Shown: positions 22,838 through 33,579 of the stretch, piece after piece
Position numbering within the stretch: position 1 is the first letter of the stretch
How the letters are laid out: the number at the start of each line of letters is the position of its first letter
Assembly: GCA_037179385.1 (NCBI GenBank)
Contig: CM074195.1
Location: forward strand, 28,538,222-28,602,221
Origin: Holothuria scabra
Taxonomy: Eukaryota; Echinodermata; Holothuroidea; Aspidochirotida; Holothuriidae
DNA length: 64,000 nt
Direction of reading: 5' to 3'
Position numbers and translations under genes: made by a program
Notes under the pieces: generated by a model
Told to the model about the DNA's origin: nothing
The model's input: the letters and a program-made list of their open reading frames with translations, nothing else
Databases searched by the model: none

Positions 22838-23679
22838 ACTATCAGACAGTCCATCTGAGCATGGAGGTACTACCATGATCTGAGTGAACTAGCAAACAAA
22901 CTAACAAGTTCATTGCAAGAGACTTGTCTTTTTGAATAATATAGATGTGAAAATAAGCTTCTATTTCATTTGTTATTCCTTTGAATCCTGAGTGTTTAAA
23001 CTCTTTCCAATTACTTCATATGAATGTAATTTTTACACCATTTAAGGCATTTTTTCAATTTTGGTAAACATCCAAAATGGTAAAAAAGTTCATGTTTTTC
23101 TTACTGTAAAATGTGATGGCAGTATGATTCTTGTAGTCACATCCTGTCTTTAAAGACATAAATAACTTAATTCTTGGCATCCTACGATGTTTTCACAATA
23201 AACAAAAATCAACCATGATTTTGTTTTTACAGAGTTCAAGACAACTAAAAATATAATGAAAAATGAGTTTGTTTTCCTGGTAGTCTGTTTTTTTATGTCC
23301 AGTTCATAATCGCTAGATTTTTATGAAAATAAGATGAAGTGTCATGTGATGGTTTGGTTGGACCTTATTCAGATTAACCAAAAGTTGAGCTTCCTCTGAA
23401 AGTTTCAAATACAAATAGTGTTAAAAAGTGAGACTGGTTAGAAATATGCTGTTGTGAGAATTTGGCAAGCAAGTGGAAAATTTGAAAGTTTGCTTATTTG
23501 GAAAGGGAAGTTAGAGTTTGAGCCAAATTGTTTTTCATAAACAATTATACCTTATGTAAGTTGGTTGTGTTAACTGGAACTAGTGAGTTAACATGATTTG
23601 AATTTCTCTGTTTTTGATGCAGTTTATCATGTGCATGACAATTTGTTAGATCTAGGGTTTTATGCCTTAATTTCAAACT

Positions 23680-23930
23680 GCCTGACACCTGCAGCCTTTT
23701 TTCCAATTTTTGGGGACAAGATTGTTAGCCCTTCACCATTGCTGTGGGATTCCTTTCCGGAAAACAAGTTGTACCGAGTAAAACCTACGGTAGGAACAGG
23801 GTGAAACAGAGTCCCCAGTAAAGGGAGGGATGACTTTGTCCCGACTAGGGCCCGCATTGGTCACACTTACCTTACCCATGCCTATTTACTTCATGGGGAT
23901 GAGAGACCATACTGTATACCTTGTGACTGT
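23680..23930 (+). pseudogene. Non-LTR retrotransposon ORF2 C-terminal part, left piece
   Basis: In a single frame the translation reads WDSFPENKLYRVKP, an in-frame TGA at 23802, and then RARIGHTYLTHAYLLHGDER and CIPCDCAV up to the junction with the DNA transposon at 23939. This order (W..NKL..IKP, R.RIGHT.LTH.YLL, C..C) is familiar from the C-terminal region of RNase-H-encoding non-LTR retrotransposons. The reading continues, after removing the inserted hAT elements, with TVSHILVDC on the right side. The TGA and the insertion make it a dead copy. The 5' boundary is uncertain; matching translation weakens upstream of about 23740. Confidence 0.78.
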
Positions 23931-24732
23931 GCTGTCACTAGGGTTTCATGGTACCACTGATTATTGGTACCGTCGGTACCGCCACAAATGGTACCGGTAC
24001 TACCGTAGTACTGGTACCAGAAGAGTAAAAAAGTAGGATTTTTATCACATGCAAAATATCCGTAAAAACACCATGCATTGACATAAGTGAAGTCTTCTGA
24101 TAATCCCTGCCTCCCGTTTCAGTATTTTTTTATAACGTTTAGTCACCCCACACTCAACAAATCGGTAAACAAAAAAAGAAATAACCTCTCTACAAAATTT
24201 AGCGTCCGATAAATAGGGGACAGACAATTAATCAGCCCCGCACATCCGCACTGGAGCTAGACCCCACAAGATGACAAGAGCACTCAGAATTGTAATGAAG
24301 ATTGCAAAAATAATCTCTGCAAATGATGACAATCCCCCTCCTAAAGTGTAACCAAAAGTTATTAAGTAGAACTTTACAAAAATATTTCCATAAGAGACTG
24401 ATTCATCAAGCTTTCTTCCCGCCGAGTTTTCACTATCAAAACTAAATCAAAGTGCTTCATGACTGAATTTGCGAATGCATCGCGCAGCAATCCGTTGTAC
24501 AATAACACTATACTGTTCTTCAGTACGTAGGCTATCAATACAACAAAGCAAGTGAGTTGATCAGGTGAACTGAACATGCAAGCTAATGTTTTAAGCGGGG
24601 TTTACTGTGTGTTCAGTCCCATTGCTTCACTGTGTACATTTCTGAAAGAATGTTAGTTGCGTTCGTATGAAAGTTTTTCTTCCAGAGACATAGACAGTGA
24701 GCCTTATGGAGCAGTCCCATTACATCACTGTG

Positions 24733-26442
24733 TAAGGTTTCACGGTATACCGGTATTTCCGTAAGTACCGGTACGTACCGGTACCGGTACGGTACGGTAC
24801 CACCAACCTAAAGGTACCGAAGTATCGTGGAGACTCTGTACTCAACTGTAAGATGAAAATCTTTTCTCAAAATTATAGCCTTTAAATTAGAATGATACTA
24901 AAATGTAACAAACGTCCATTTGATAAATGCCCCGTGTCTCTAAACATTATAATATAAACAGGGAGTAGTCACTTGATAATCATTTCGCACCATTTCAGTC
25001 ACAAATCCCCCCTAAGAATTTCGGAAATTGCCGTTTAACGTTACTTTCACAGAACTAGCACCATCCACGCTAAAAAGGAACCTGCTTTCTATCAACATTC
25101 TGCGCAATCTCAGAACGATCCCTGCCAGTGCTAGCTTCGCCCACGCCTTCACATTGTGTATTTAGACGGACACGATTAGTCAACTTTGCGGTGAAAATCT
25201 TTTCTCAAAAATAAAGCATTGAATTTGAATGATACTTGAATGAAACAAAAACCCATTTGATAAATGCGCCGTGTCTCTAAGGATTGCAATACAAACAGGG
25301 AACATTCACTTGATAATCGTTTTGCGCTATTTCAGTCACAAATCCCCCTACGAATTTCGGAAAGTGCTGTTTAACGTTACTTTCGCAGAACTAGTACCTT
25401 CCACACTAACAGGGCCCTTGCTTTCTTTTGACATTCTGCGCAATCCCCGAACGATCGCTGCTCATCAGCAAATGCTTTCACATGGTGTATTGCGAATAGA
25501 TACCATGCGTTGATTGATAAAATTCACTTTGATTACGATAGCACACAACATTATACGAGTGCGAAATTCGTTGTTAGCAGACAAAGAATCATAGCATTGC
25601 AAGCTCTGACATGAACATTGCATCGACGATTTCTGATTTTAACACAGTGATTCAGTGGGACCGTTCCATAAAGTCCACTGTCTATGTCTGTGGGAGAAAA
25701 ACTTTCGTACGAACGCAACGAACGTTCTTTCAGAAATAACTGTAACACGGTGAAGCAATGGGACTGAACACAGTAAATCCTGCTTAAATCATTGGCTCGC
25801 GTGTTCAGTTCAACTGATCAACTCACTTGCTTTGTTGTATTGCTCTACGTACTGAAGAACAGTATAGTGTTATTGTACAACGGATTGCTGCGCGATGCAT
25901 TCGTAAATTCAATCTTGAAGCACTTTGATTTAGTTTTGATAGCGATAACTCGCCGGGAAGAAAGCTTGATGAATCAGTCTTTTATGGAAATATTTTTGTA
26001 AAGTTCTACTTAATAACTTTTGGTTACACTTTAGGAGGGGGGTTGTTATTATTTGCAGAAATTATTTTTGCAATCTTCAGTACAAATTTACAATCCTTAG
26101 TGCTCTTGTCATCTTGTGGGGTCTAGCTCTGGTGCGGATGTGCGGCGCTGATTTATTGTGTGTCCCGAAATTATCGGACGCTAAATTTGCAGAGAGGTTA
26201 TTTCTTCTTTTGTTTACTGATTTGTTTAGTGTGGGGTGACTAAATGTTATAAAAAATACTGAAACGGGAGGCAGGGATTATCAGAAGACTTCACTTATGT
26301 CAATGCATGGTATTTTTACGGATATTTTGCATGTGATAAAAATCCTACTTTTTTGCTCTTCTGGTACCGGTACTACGGTAATACCGGTACCATTTGTGGC
26401 GGTACCGACAGTACCAATTATCAGTGGTACTGTGAAACCCTA
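24733..26442 (+). mobile_element. Inner hAT-like element (1.71 kb, non-autonomous)
   Basis: Its termini are TAAGGTTTCACGGTATACCGG and the reverse complement of TAGGGTTTCACAGTACC. It is flanked by a perfect 8-bp duplication TCACTGTG (24725-24732 and 26443-26450). It is inserted in opposite orientation into another member of the same family. The left half contains dense GGTAC palindromes (24745-24830) and a tandem pair of about 339-bp units (24853-25191, 25192-25500). The right half contains a short open frame (25792-26001) with LLYVLKNSIVLLYNGLL, also kept in the outer copy, but it resembles no transposase. The element retains many CpGs, consistent with recent insertion. Confidence 0.88.
24853..25500 (+). 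repeat. Internal tandem pair of ~339-bp units
   Basis: Both units start 'tgaaaatcttttctcaaaa' (24853 and 25192). They continue through 'tttgataaatgc.ccgtgtctcta', 'cacttgataatc', 'atttcagtcacaaatccccc', 'gaactag.acc' and 'acattctgcgcaatc', ending near 'cacat.gtgta'. The same pair occurs in reverse complement in the outer copy (about 26590-27235), so the duplication pre-dates the split between the two elements. The units have diverged noticeably from each other. Confidence 0.85.
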
Positions 26443-27360
26443 TCACTGTGTTAGAATCAGAAATCATCGATGCAACGTTCATGTCAGAGCTTGCAATGCT
26501 ATGACTCTTTGACTGCTTACAACGAATTTCTCACTCATATAATGTTGTGTGCTATCGTAATCAAAGTGAATTCTAACAATCAACACATGGTATCTATTCT
26601 TAATACACCATGTGAAAGCATTTGCTGATGAGCAGTGATCGTTCGGGGGTTGCGCAGAATGTCAAAAGAAAGCAAGGGCCCTGTTAGTGTGGAAGGTACT
26701 AGTTCTGCCACAGTAACGTTAAACAGCACTTTCCGAAATTCTTAAGGGGATTTGTGACTGAAATAGTGCAAACGATTATCAAGTGAATGTTCCCTGTTTG
26801 TATTGCAATGCTTAGAGACACGGCGCATTTATCAAATGGGTTTTTGTTTCATTCAAGTATCATTCAAATTCAATGCTTTATTTTTGAGAAAAGATGTTCA
26901 CCTCAAAGTTGACTAATCGTGTCCGTCTAAATACACAATGTGAAGGCGAGGCTAGCGCTGGCAGGGATCGTTCTGAGATTGCGCAGAATGTCGAAAGAAA
27001 GCAGGTTCCTTTTTAGTGTGGAGGATACTAGTTCTGCGAAAGGAACGTTAAACGGCAATTTCCGAAATTCTTAGGGGGGATTTGTGACTGAAATGGTGCA
27101 AAATGATTATCAAGTGACTATTCCCTGTTTATATTATAATGTTTAGAGACACGGGGCATTTGTGAAATGGATTTTTGTTACATTTTAGTATCATTCTAAT
27201 TTAAATGCTATAATTTTGAGAAAAGATTTTCACCTTACAGTTGAGTACCAGTCTTCACAATACTTCGGTACCTTTAGGTTGGTGGTACCGTACCGTACCG
27301 GTACTGGTACTTACCGGTACTTACAGAAATACCGGTATACCGTGAAACCTTAGCTGTGAC

Positions 27361-27511
27361 CGTCAGTCACATTCTCGTTGACTGTTATGAATACTCCCAT
27401 GTTCGCCAGAAATACTACACTGTACCTGATCTAAAAACTCTGTTTGAACTAACTGATTCTTCCCTTGTTCTTGGTTTGCTCAAGGAAAGAAGACTTTATA
27501 GAAATCTCTGA
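27361..27511 (+). pseudogene. Non-LTR retrotransposon ORF2 C-terminus, right piece
   Basis: The frame runs VSHILVDCYEYSHVRQKYY, then LKTLFEL and SLVLGLLKERRLYRNL, and stops at TGA 27509-27511. The HIL-DC..Y...R..YY signature and the final 'lg.lke..lyr.l' ending are typical of the extreme C-terminus of RNase-H-bearing non-LTR retrotransposon ORF2. It joins in frame to 23930 across the inserted hAT elements when one copy of the 8-bp duplication is removed. It is a broken, non-functional copy. Confidence 0.8.
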
Positions 27512-27686
27512 TATGATTCCTGCTTTGCCCCCCTTTTAGTAGAAATTGACCACTCATTCAATCTTTTTTACTTTTTCCTTTTTAGGTAGTTTTGTCCCCA
27601 ACATTGTTACTTTGTCTAACCTGGTGACACTATATAACACGTTCGTGTTGGTGTGTCATTAAACCCCATCTAGCTAACTAACTAAC
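27512..27686 (+). mobile_element. LINE 3' UTR and terminal (CTAA)n tail
   Basis: After the stop codon comes a roughly 110-bp T-rich untranslated region. A conserved tail follows, beginning GACACTATATAACACGTTCG at 27625 and running through GTGTGTCATTAAACC to 'tagctaactaactaac'. The same tail occurs at 22513, 27875, 28990, 39657 (reverse) and 58734. A short tandem tail instead of poly(A) is known for several LINE clades. Element boundary is set at the last CTAA-like repeat. Confidence 0.75.
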
Positions 27687-27709
27687 TTCACCGTTGCTTG
27701 TGTGCAGAG

Positions 27710-27915
27710 CATGGCCAAATAGTTAGAGCACCGCACTTGCAGAGGGGCGGTCATTAGTTCGAGTCCTGGACGGGTCAAGCCAAAGACTTCAGAAATTGAA
27801 CCTAAGTGCCATTGTGCTTGAAACAGATTTCAGCCATATGAAACTAAACTTGAACTCTACTTTTTTCATCTAGGTGACACTATAACACATTTGTGTTGCT
27901 GTGTCACTAAATCTC
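27710..27915 (+). mobile_element. tRNA-derived SINE with LINE-type 3' tail
   Basis: The head has an A box TGGCCAAATAG (27722-27732), matching TRGYNNARNNG, and a B box-like AGTTCGAGTCC, 10 of 11 to GGTTCGANTCC. It is followed by 'gggtcaagccaaagacttcagaaattgaacct', as in SINE-A. The 3' end (27875-27915) is gacactataacacatttgtg followed by 'tgtgtcactaaat', the tail also present on the LINE directly upstream. This is the classical SINE design: Pol III promoter head and a tail recognised by the partner LINE's reverse transcriptase. Confidence 0.78.
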
Positions 27916-28019
27916 ACTTACTGAAACTATCTAAACAAAGTATCAGATCAGTTTACTGTGATTCTCCCAAAGAAGTGTCATAGAGCACAATGCCCATACC
28001 TTCCCACCCTTTCTATATC

Positions 28020-28960
28020 CCCAAACCATGTGGGAGATATAATATTCCTCTAATCACCCATTGCTGGAAGTTTCTTTCAGCTCCCTGGTCTAAAACCTTG
28101 CTTGTGTAATTTACTCAGTATTACTTCTTCTGTATATCCCACTTTGTATCCCACTTTGCCTTTAGGTGTAAAGTTGTAATTGGCAAGGGAAACAAAGGAC
28201 CCTTCCTTCCCATCATCCCTTGCTTCCTCATTCTGTTTTTCCTGAATGTTGTTAAGGCTAGCTGCTCTAAAAACGTCTTTTTTGTTAATTGTGGAGTTTT
28301 GCCAAGGGTTTCCTACAGTATTGTACTAATTCAAACCAAGGTGTTATGAAGGGGGTTACCCTATAGTTTATTCCATATACTCTGGTACAGCCACAGGATT
28401 TGATAACAAAAAATGGCAATTATGCCAATGCATATGAATTGAGACACTGAAAGTATATTAATGCCTATAACATATTGGTGCAGGCTGACTGTGCATAACC
28501 CAACTTTATGGTTTTATGTGCAAAGACTTTGCTAATTTTTTAAGGATGGGTGGAACAAATTCTTTGCATCTAGTGGGTTGAGATAAAACTGAAAATTCTT
28601 GAAAACATGGGATTATCTTGAAAAGCTTTGATCTTTAAGTGATTTGAGTGGGAAATTGCCACATGGCCTGTTGGCCACCTGGCAGGCATGCAATACTGTT
28701 AACTCTTGCACATGTACTGTGTTGGAAAAACTGGAAATACCAATGAACTTTGCAACCAGTTGCATTCTTTGCTGTTGTTTCAAAATTGTGCACATATTTA
28801 CTTTCCATGACCATATCAAGCATAAATATTTAACACAATATACAAAGTTGTTGCGATGTAATCCTTATAACCACGTGTAGTTCTTTGCAAAATTCAGTTT
28901 CACAGTGGAAAAGGATCGAGTCTGTCAATTGCATGGCACCCTTTCGTGGGCGACTAAATG
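28020..28960. other. AT-rich DNA with no recognised gene
   Basis: Nothing supportable. Open frames at 28613-28880 on both strands are antisense shadows of one another, without splice signals. Confidence 0.4.
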
Positions 28961-28964
28961 GGAG

Positions 28965-29052
28965 GACGTTGACAGTATTTGAACAGTATGACACTATATA
29001 AAACATTGGTGTTGGTGTGTCGTTAAATCTTATCTAACTCACTAACTAACGA
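28965..29052 (+). mobile_element. LINE/SINE 3' tail copy
   Basis: From 28990 the sequence gacactatataaaacattgg, then 'gttggtgtgtcgttaaatc' and a 'ctaactcactaactaac' end, repeats the shared LINE tail. Upstream similarity is too short to say whether it came from a LINE or a SINE. Confidence 0.6.
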
Positions 29053-29059
29053 ACCGTGT

Positions 29060-31410
29060 TTTTTTGCTATGTTGTAGTTTTGAACAGTATGACATGGAGC
29101 TATGTACTGTGCATGCTTTAGGTCAAATACCATGTAAGAAAATGAGAATGAAGGTGACCCAAGCTAAGCTGCATCAGCTTCAGCCAAGCTTGTAGGTTCA
29201 CTTGCTGTCAAATTTATTTTTAGAAATGCTTGTCACCTGTGTGCATTAATTGTAACAAACCAATCACTACAGTTTACATTATTTGATAGGATGTTATTAA
29301 ATACAGTAGGGTAAATGATTGAATGGTAAACCATCATTATACTGTAGGATAATGCTTAAGGAGTTCATTTTCAACAAATGTCCAAAGCCTTCCTTTGTTG
29401 CTTTTGCCAGAGTTCCTTCCCCCATTTTAGACAAAATTTGTGCAGCCCTTGCTTCTTCAAATTTGCCAGAAATTTCTATAAAATTTGTGCCAATTTCTCT
29501 CAAATTTTAAGGTTTTCCAAAAATGATGTGCGTGAGTTATGGGGAGGGGGAATGGGGAGGGAGAAGGGGACAATGGCCACCTGCCCCCAGTTGATAGTGT
29601 TTTATGTTGGATCTGTGTTTGTCATTTATAAAAATATTGTCATTTGATAAAGTAAATAAACTTAACACTGCAACCTTTCACCTTAAATCTGAATATATTA
29701 TCCGCAAAATTGTAGTGGTTGCATTTGCCTCTTAGTGTGCATGGATTACTGTATATTTGCATTTTGTGGCAATATCCTATCAATGCATAGAGATTGATCA
29801 AGAAATTTCTCATTTTGCCTTTCAAATTGCTGCAACATTCATCTTAAATAATACACTGGCCTGAAGTTCGATACTTTCCAAATACACACCATGGCAAAAT
29901 AATTACTTGATCATTCAATTCCATTTTAGTTTAAACTTAATACTCTCACAGAACACGCTTTTCCTCAATACTCAGGTTTTAATCTATCCATTTTTTTTCC
30001 CTAAATTATGTCAAACCTAGCGTGGTTTTATTTTAGACTATCATAGTTTTTAGAGACCTGCAAATAATTGGTATCATTTTACACAGTTTCGGGTTTCAAG
30101 GAAAGTGATCTTTTGGGAAACTTCATCCTCTTTGTGCAATTTGATTTCTTTTACTAATATATAAAAACTGGTTCTGACTTGAAAAAATTTTGCCGAAATC
30201 TGAGAATTATTTTATCTTTGAGTTTCATGAGATGATATACTTCCTTATCAGATCAGCAGTGCTCGAGTTTCATTTTGTAAAATCGGCTCACTTAGATTTC
30301 ACAATCTGATTATTGTTTTTAAGCATTTAGAAACATGCCAAAATAAATTATTAAAAGGAAATTGAAGGAAAAACTGGAACGTTTTTTTTTTCTTTTCAAG
30401 CACATCCTCTTTGATATTTTTCGTCAGTATATCCGCCTACTTCATGTAAGTTTTAATTTCAGACGGAGAAGTGGATCATTTTAGTTCCGTGATGGCTTTT
30501 TCTTTTCCCATCAACTACTGTACTTCTTCAACATGAGTGAGTTATTATTGTATCTGGAGACCAATAATATAGTGCAGTAGCTCTCGGTATCAGGCCAAAG
30601 TAGAGAGATACTGTAAAGTTGGTGTTGTTTTATTCAATAACATTTACAGCACCAATTTAGAGTACAGTGTGTTTAGTCTATCAACACAGTAAGGTGCACT
30701 GCCAAAGTCATTTTACAGTGGTTGACAGTTTCGCAGCACGAATCTTGTTTTTTGGCTTTTCAAGTTATATTTTAAAGGAAAAAAATAACTGGCTTTACTA
30801 TTATTAGAAAAGAACCTGTTGTCATGCAAATTCTCTTTGGTGTCACATGAACAGAGAAGGCCCCATCACCCTAGGGCAAGAGTGTGATATGCTTAAAGAA
30901 AAATGAAAACAAGGTAATTAGTTTTACAATCATGCAATCTCACATGATAAAAATTGCATTGCTTTCAACTTTCACCCACATGTTGCAGAGCATTGTTTTC
31001 TTGACCAATGATAAAGTTCTTAGATCACATGACTAATTGCAAATTAAAAATTTGCTGGGGGAGGAAAGAAAAATAAGGCACCAGTACTGCAGTATGAAAG
31101 GGCTAGCAATGTGGTTATTTTGCCATGCTACACAAAATCATGTTTGAAATGAATTAAAACAGCTAAGTCCTTCCTAGCAGCTTATGTGTAGAAATATCGT
31201 GAGGCAACACTACCAATTTACTTTTCCCCCCCATTACCTCCCATTTAATATGTAATACCATAGTAATAGCTCAGTGGGGCCAGGTTGCCTGCCATAGAGG
31301 TCATTTGATGTTGTCCTCTTTCCTGCTTGCCTGTCCAAAGCACTTGGTGCAGTTATCCCTTTTCATGCAGTTTGTGTCTGTGCGTGCATACAAGAGCTTT
31401 GAACCTGGGG
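29060..31410. other. AT-rich DNA, largely unique
   Basis: No element family seen elsewhere is recognised, apart from a short CTGCAGC-like relative at 29160-29185 and a repeat-C-like bit at 31228-31285. A frame after an acceptor-like site ending 30462 reads GEVDHFSSVMAFSFPINYC and stops at a TGA near 30533. It is noted only as a weak exon candidate. Confidence 0.35.
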
Positions 31411-31420
31411 CATGACTTAA

Positions 31421-31866
31421 AGGCTCAATTCTTTCACCCCAAATGGTACCAATTCTTCTAACCTTTTTACTAAAGCCCCTCCCACAATTGTCTGAAATTC
31501 ATTATTATTATTATTGTTATTAAAAGACACTTGTAAGTGCGCTTTACCTTAAAAAGCTGAAAGCGCATACCAAATTAAAAGGTACATAGTACAACAAGAA
31601 AAAATGCAAAATGAGGTAAAACTAGAGGTAGATACAAAGGATGAAAGTTCATCCCCATCCAGACACAATCTCAGTTCAATTGCTTCAGGGTGAGTAAGAA
31701 AATCTCAATGTGTATAATCAAAACTCCCTCTGTACAGTTCATGTGGTGTAATTGCTTTGGTACTCTTCATTGTTTGAATTAGCTGTCAATCAAAGAGTTG
31801 AGCCAATTGAGAATTTCTATAAACCCCTAGAAGAATTGTAGTTTGTGGGGTGAGAGGATTGGCCCT
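31421..31866 (+). mobile_element. TTAA MITE-1 containing a smaller insertion
   Basis: The left end follows TTAA (31417-31420) and reads aggctcaattctttcacccc. The right end reads 'ggtgagaggattggccct' followed by TCAA. The body is interrupted at 31503-31642 by about 140 bp that is absent from all other MITE-1 copies. Otherwise it matches 44703-44999, including the 'gcttcagggtgagta' block. Confidence 0.75.
31503..31642 (-). mobile_element. Short retroposed insert with (ATT)n end
   Basis: It starts with an (ATT)n run, followed by 'aaaagacacttgtaagtgcgctttacc'. It is bounded by near-identical GAAATTCAT and GAAAGTTCAT, as expected for a target-site duplication of about 9 bp. The (ATT)n at one end suggests a retroposon in reverse orientation with a short tandem tail. 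It encodes nothing. Confidence 0.55.
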
Positions 31867-31869
31867 TCA

Positions 31870-33020
31870 AATTTTCACCAGTTTCACACAGTATGTACTA
31901 TACATGATTCATACTGCCATATGGAAAACTGAAAAGGCACAAAGATGTGGAAATTATTTCAAGACCTATAAATGTCTTGAAATTTAGGCAAATTTTATAA
32001 AGTCATGGAAAGTTCTGGGATCCCCAAGTGACATTGTTCCAGTCTCATTTACCAAAGTGTGTTCTCAGTGGTAATATTCAAAACTTATTGCCGTTCTCAC
32101 CTTACTGCCAGTCACCCTTATGTAACTTGATGTAAAATGTCAAGAAGAAAAGTTCTTTACTTTAGTCTTGAAAGTTTGAAACTTGATTTTCTAAATAGTG
32201 CAGCAACCCTGACAAAGTAAAGTGATAAATGATAGACTCTAACTTTTAATCCTCAACTTGGAATTCTCTTTCACCCTGTTATAAGTCCACTACTCCTCAT
32301 TGTGCTTGAGAGTACATTCTGATTGCCAGAGAATATAAACTGCTTCGCTTTGGTTAATAGGCAAATTATGTCTTTATTTTAGTTTTTAGTACATTTTTAG
32401 ATACTTTGGAAATGATAATCACAATGACAGCCCACCATCCGGAACAAAGACTGGGTGAATAGCTGTATTAAAATCTGTACAGCAATTTCCAGCTTTCTTT
32501 TCAACCATGAGGTCTTGGTATCCCGACTAACATATCTCCCTGCCTCTGGAAAGACACAAGATTTTGGTTAAGATGTTGAAAGACCAAGACCTTATTTTAT
32601 TGTAAGTGGAAGTCAAGTTTGGACGAAAGATTTTTTTTCTTTTTTTGGCATTTGCATTGCATTTTTTCCATATCACTTTACTCCTAAAGGACGGTAATAT
32701 CTTTTTTTTTTTTTTTTTTTTAACAAGATAGGAAGTTGAACTTCACTCTATCACACTTGTAATACTATCTAAATTACACACCATTAATACCTTATCTTTG
32801 CCAGAGCAAAGGTCCATTTCGTCACTTATTTTGTGGCTCATTTAGTGAATTACGAAGCCTGTGTTGTTGAAAATAGATAAATTATGATAAGAAATATTTG
32901 AAGGTGACAAAATAGCATCAATTTGTAACCCAGAAGTTGACAAAATGTTTTTCAGCAGAGTGTTCATGCATATGCATGCTCACATGTTACATGTTCCATA
33001 AATCATGTGATATGTAAGTG
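31870..33020. other. AT-rich DNA with no recognised gene
   Basis: Contains a poly-T tract (32702-32721). No supported coding or mobile element. Confidence 0.4.
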
Positions 33021-33029
33021 TACATTGCC

Positions 33030-33125
33030 CATGTATCCTTACCTCCTACTACTACACGTAGCTCCCATTTACCCTCACTAAGACCCTGGCAGACTAATAA
33101 CACCATGAAAGAGAATGCCCTCTAG
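33030..33125 (+). repeat. Dispersed repeat C, copy
   Basis: Shares the pattern 'ttacctcctactactaca..tagc', a C-rich stretch, 'cactaagaccctgg.a.actaataacacc' and 'gaatgccctct' with copies at 41390, 47070, 54210, 62085 and 63218 and in reverse at 51300. Diverged, non-coding, no clear ends. Confidence 0.5.
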
Positions 33126-33579
33126 CCTAGGGCCCTCATCCTTGTCCTCTTTTAGCTTGTCTTCAGACAGCTATATAGTTTAACACAAAGCTGTTTTGAC
33201 CTTGAACTGCAGCAGCCTGTTTGGTTTCTACTTCCCCTGTTTGTGGGCAGCTAACATTTGGCATCCTTAATTAACACCAGAATTGTACTTAATATGTATT
33301 GTATGAGAGTCGGATTGCTTAGGTTATGTGGGATAGCCCTGGGAATGGGGGTGTTGATACGCAAATGTAGGTGGGATAGTGGAGGTGGGGAAATCTATTT
33401 TGCTCCTAAAGATAAAGTGTTATTGGTCGAACTTCATGTGCGAATTAAGATTCAGTCTAGTTGATACTTCATATATGAAGTTCAACATTGGGTGTTATCT
33501 TTGCCATTGGTCTGCATAACGTATTAATTACAGTGTCACAAGTACTCCAGATATTCACGACAGTTACGGTTTGGTAAGG

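Larger units (their letters stand above)
23939..27352 (-). mobile_element. Outer hAT-like element, split by an inner copy of its own family
   Basis: The left end is TAGGGTTTCATGGTACC and the right end GGTATACCGTGAAACCTTA. The flanks are GCTGTCAC (23931-23938) and GCTGTGAC (27353-27360), an 8-bp target duplication with one mismatch. The element's own sequence is 23939-24732 plus 26451-27352, about 1.70 kb. The two parts are the reverse complement of the right and left parts of the inner element (24733-26442). Subterminal regions hold clustered GGTACC/GGTACCGG palindromes (23949-24014 and 27265-27340), likely transposase-binding repeats. No transposase is encoded, so it is non-autonomous. TA(G/A)GG ends plus an 8-bp duplication fit the hAT superfamily. 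It interrupts the coding region of a LINE. Confidence 0.85.

Noticed and set aside
23939..27352. One large simple palindrome
   Set aside because: The block order is A-B-A'-B', not A-B-B'-A', and 8-bp duplications at both junction pairs support nested insertion instead.
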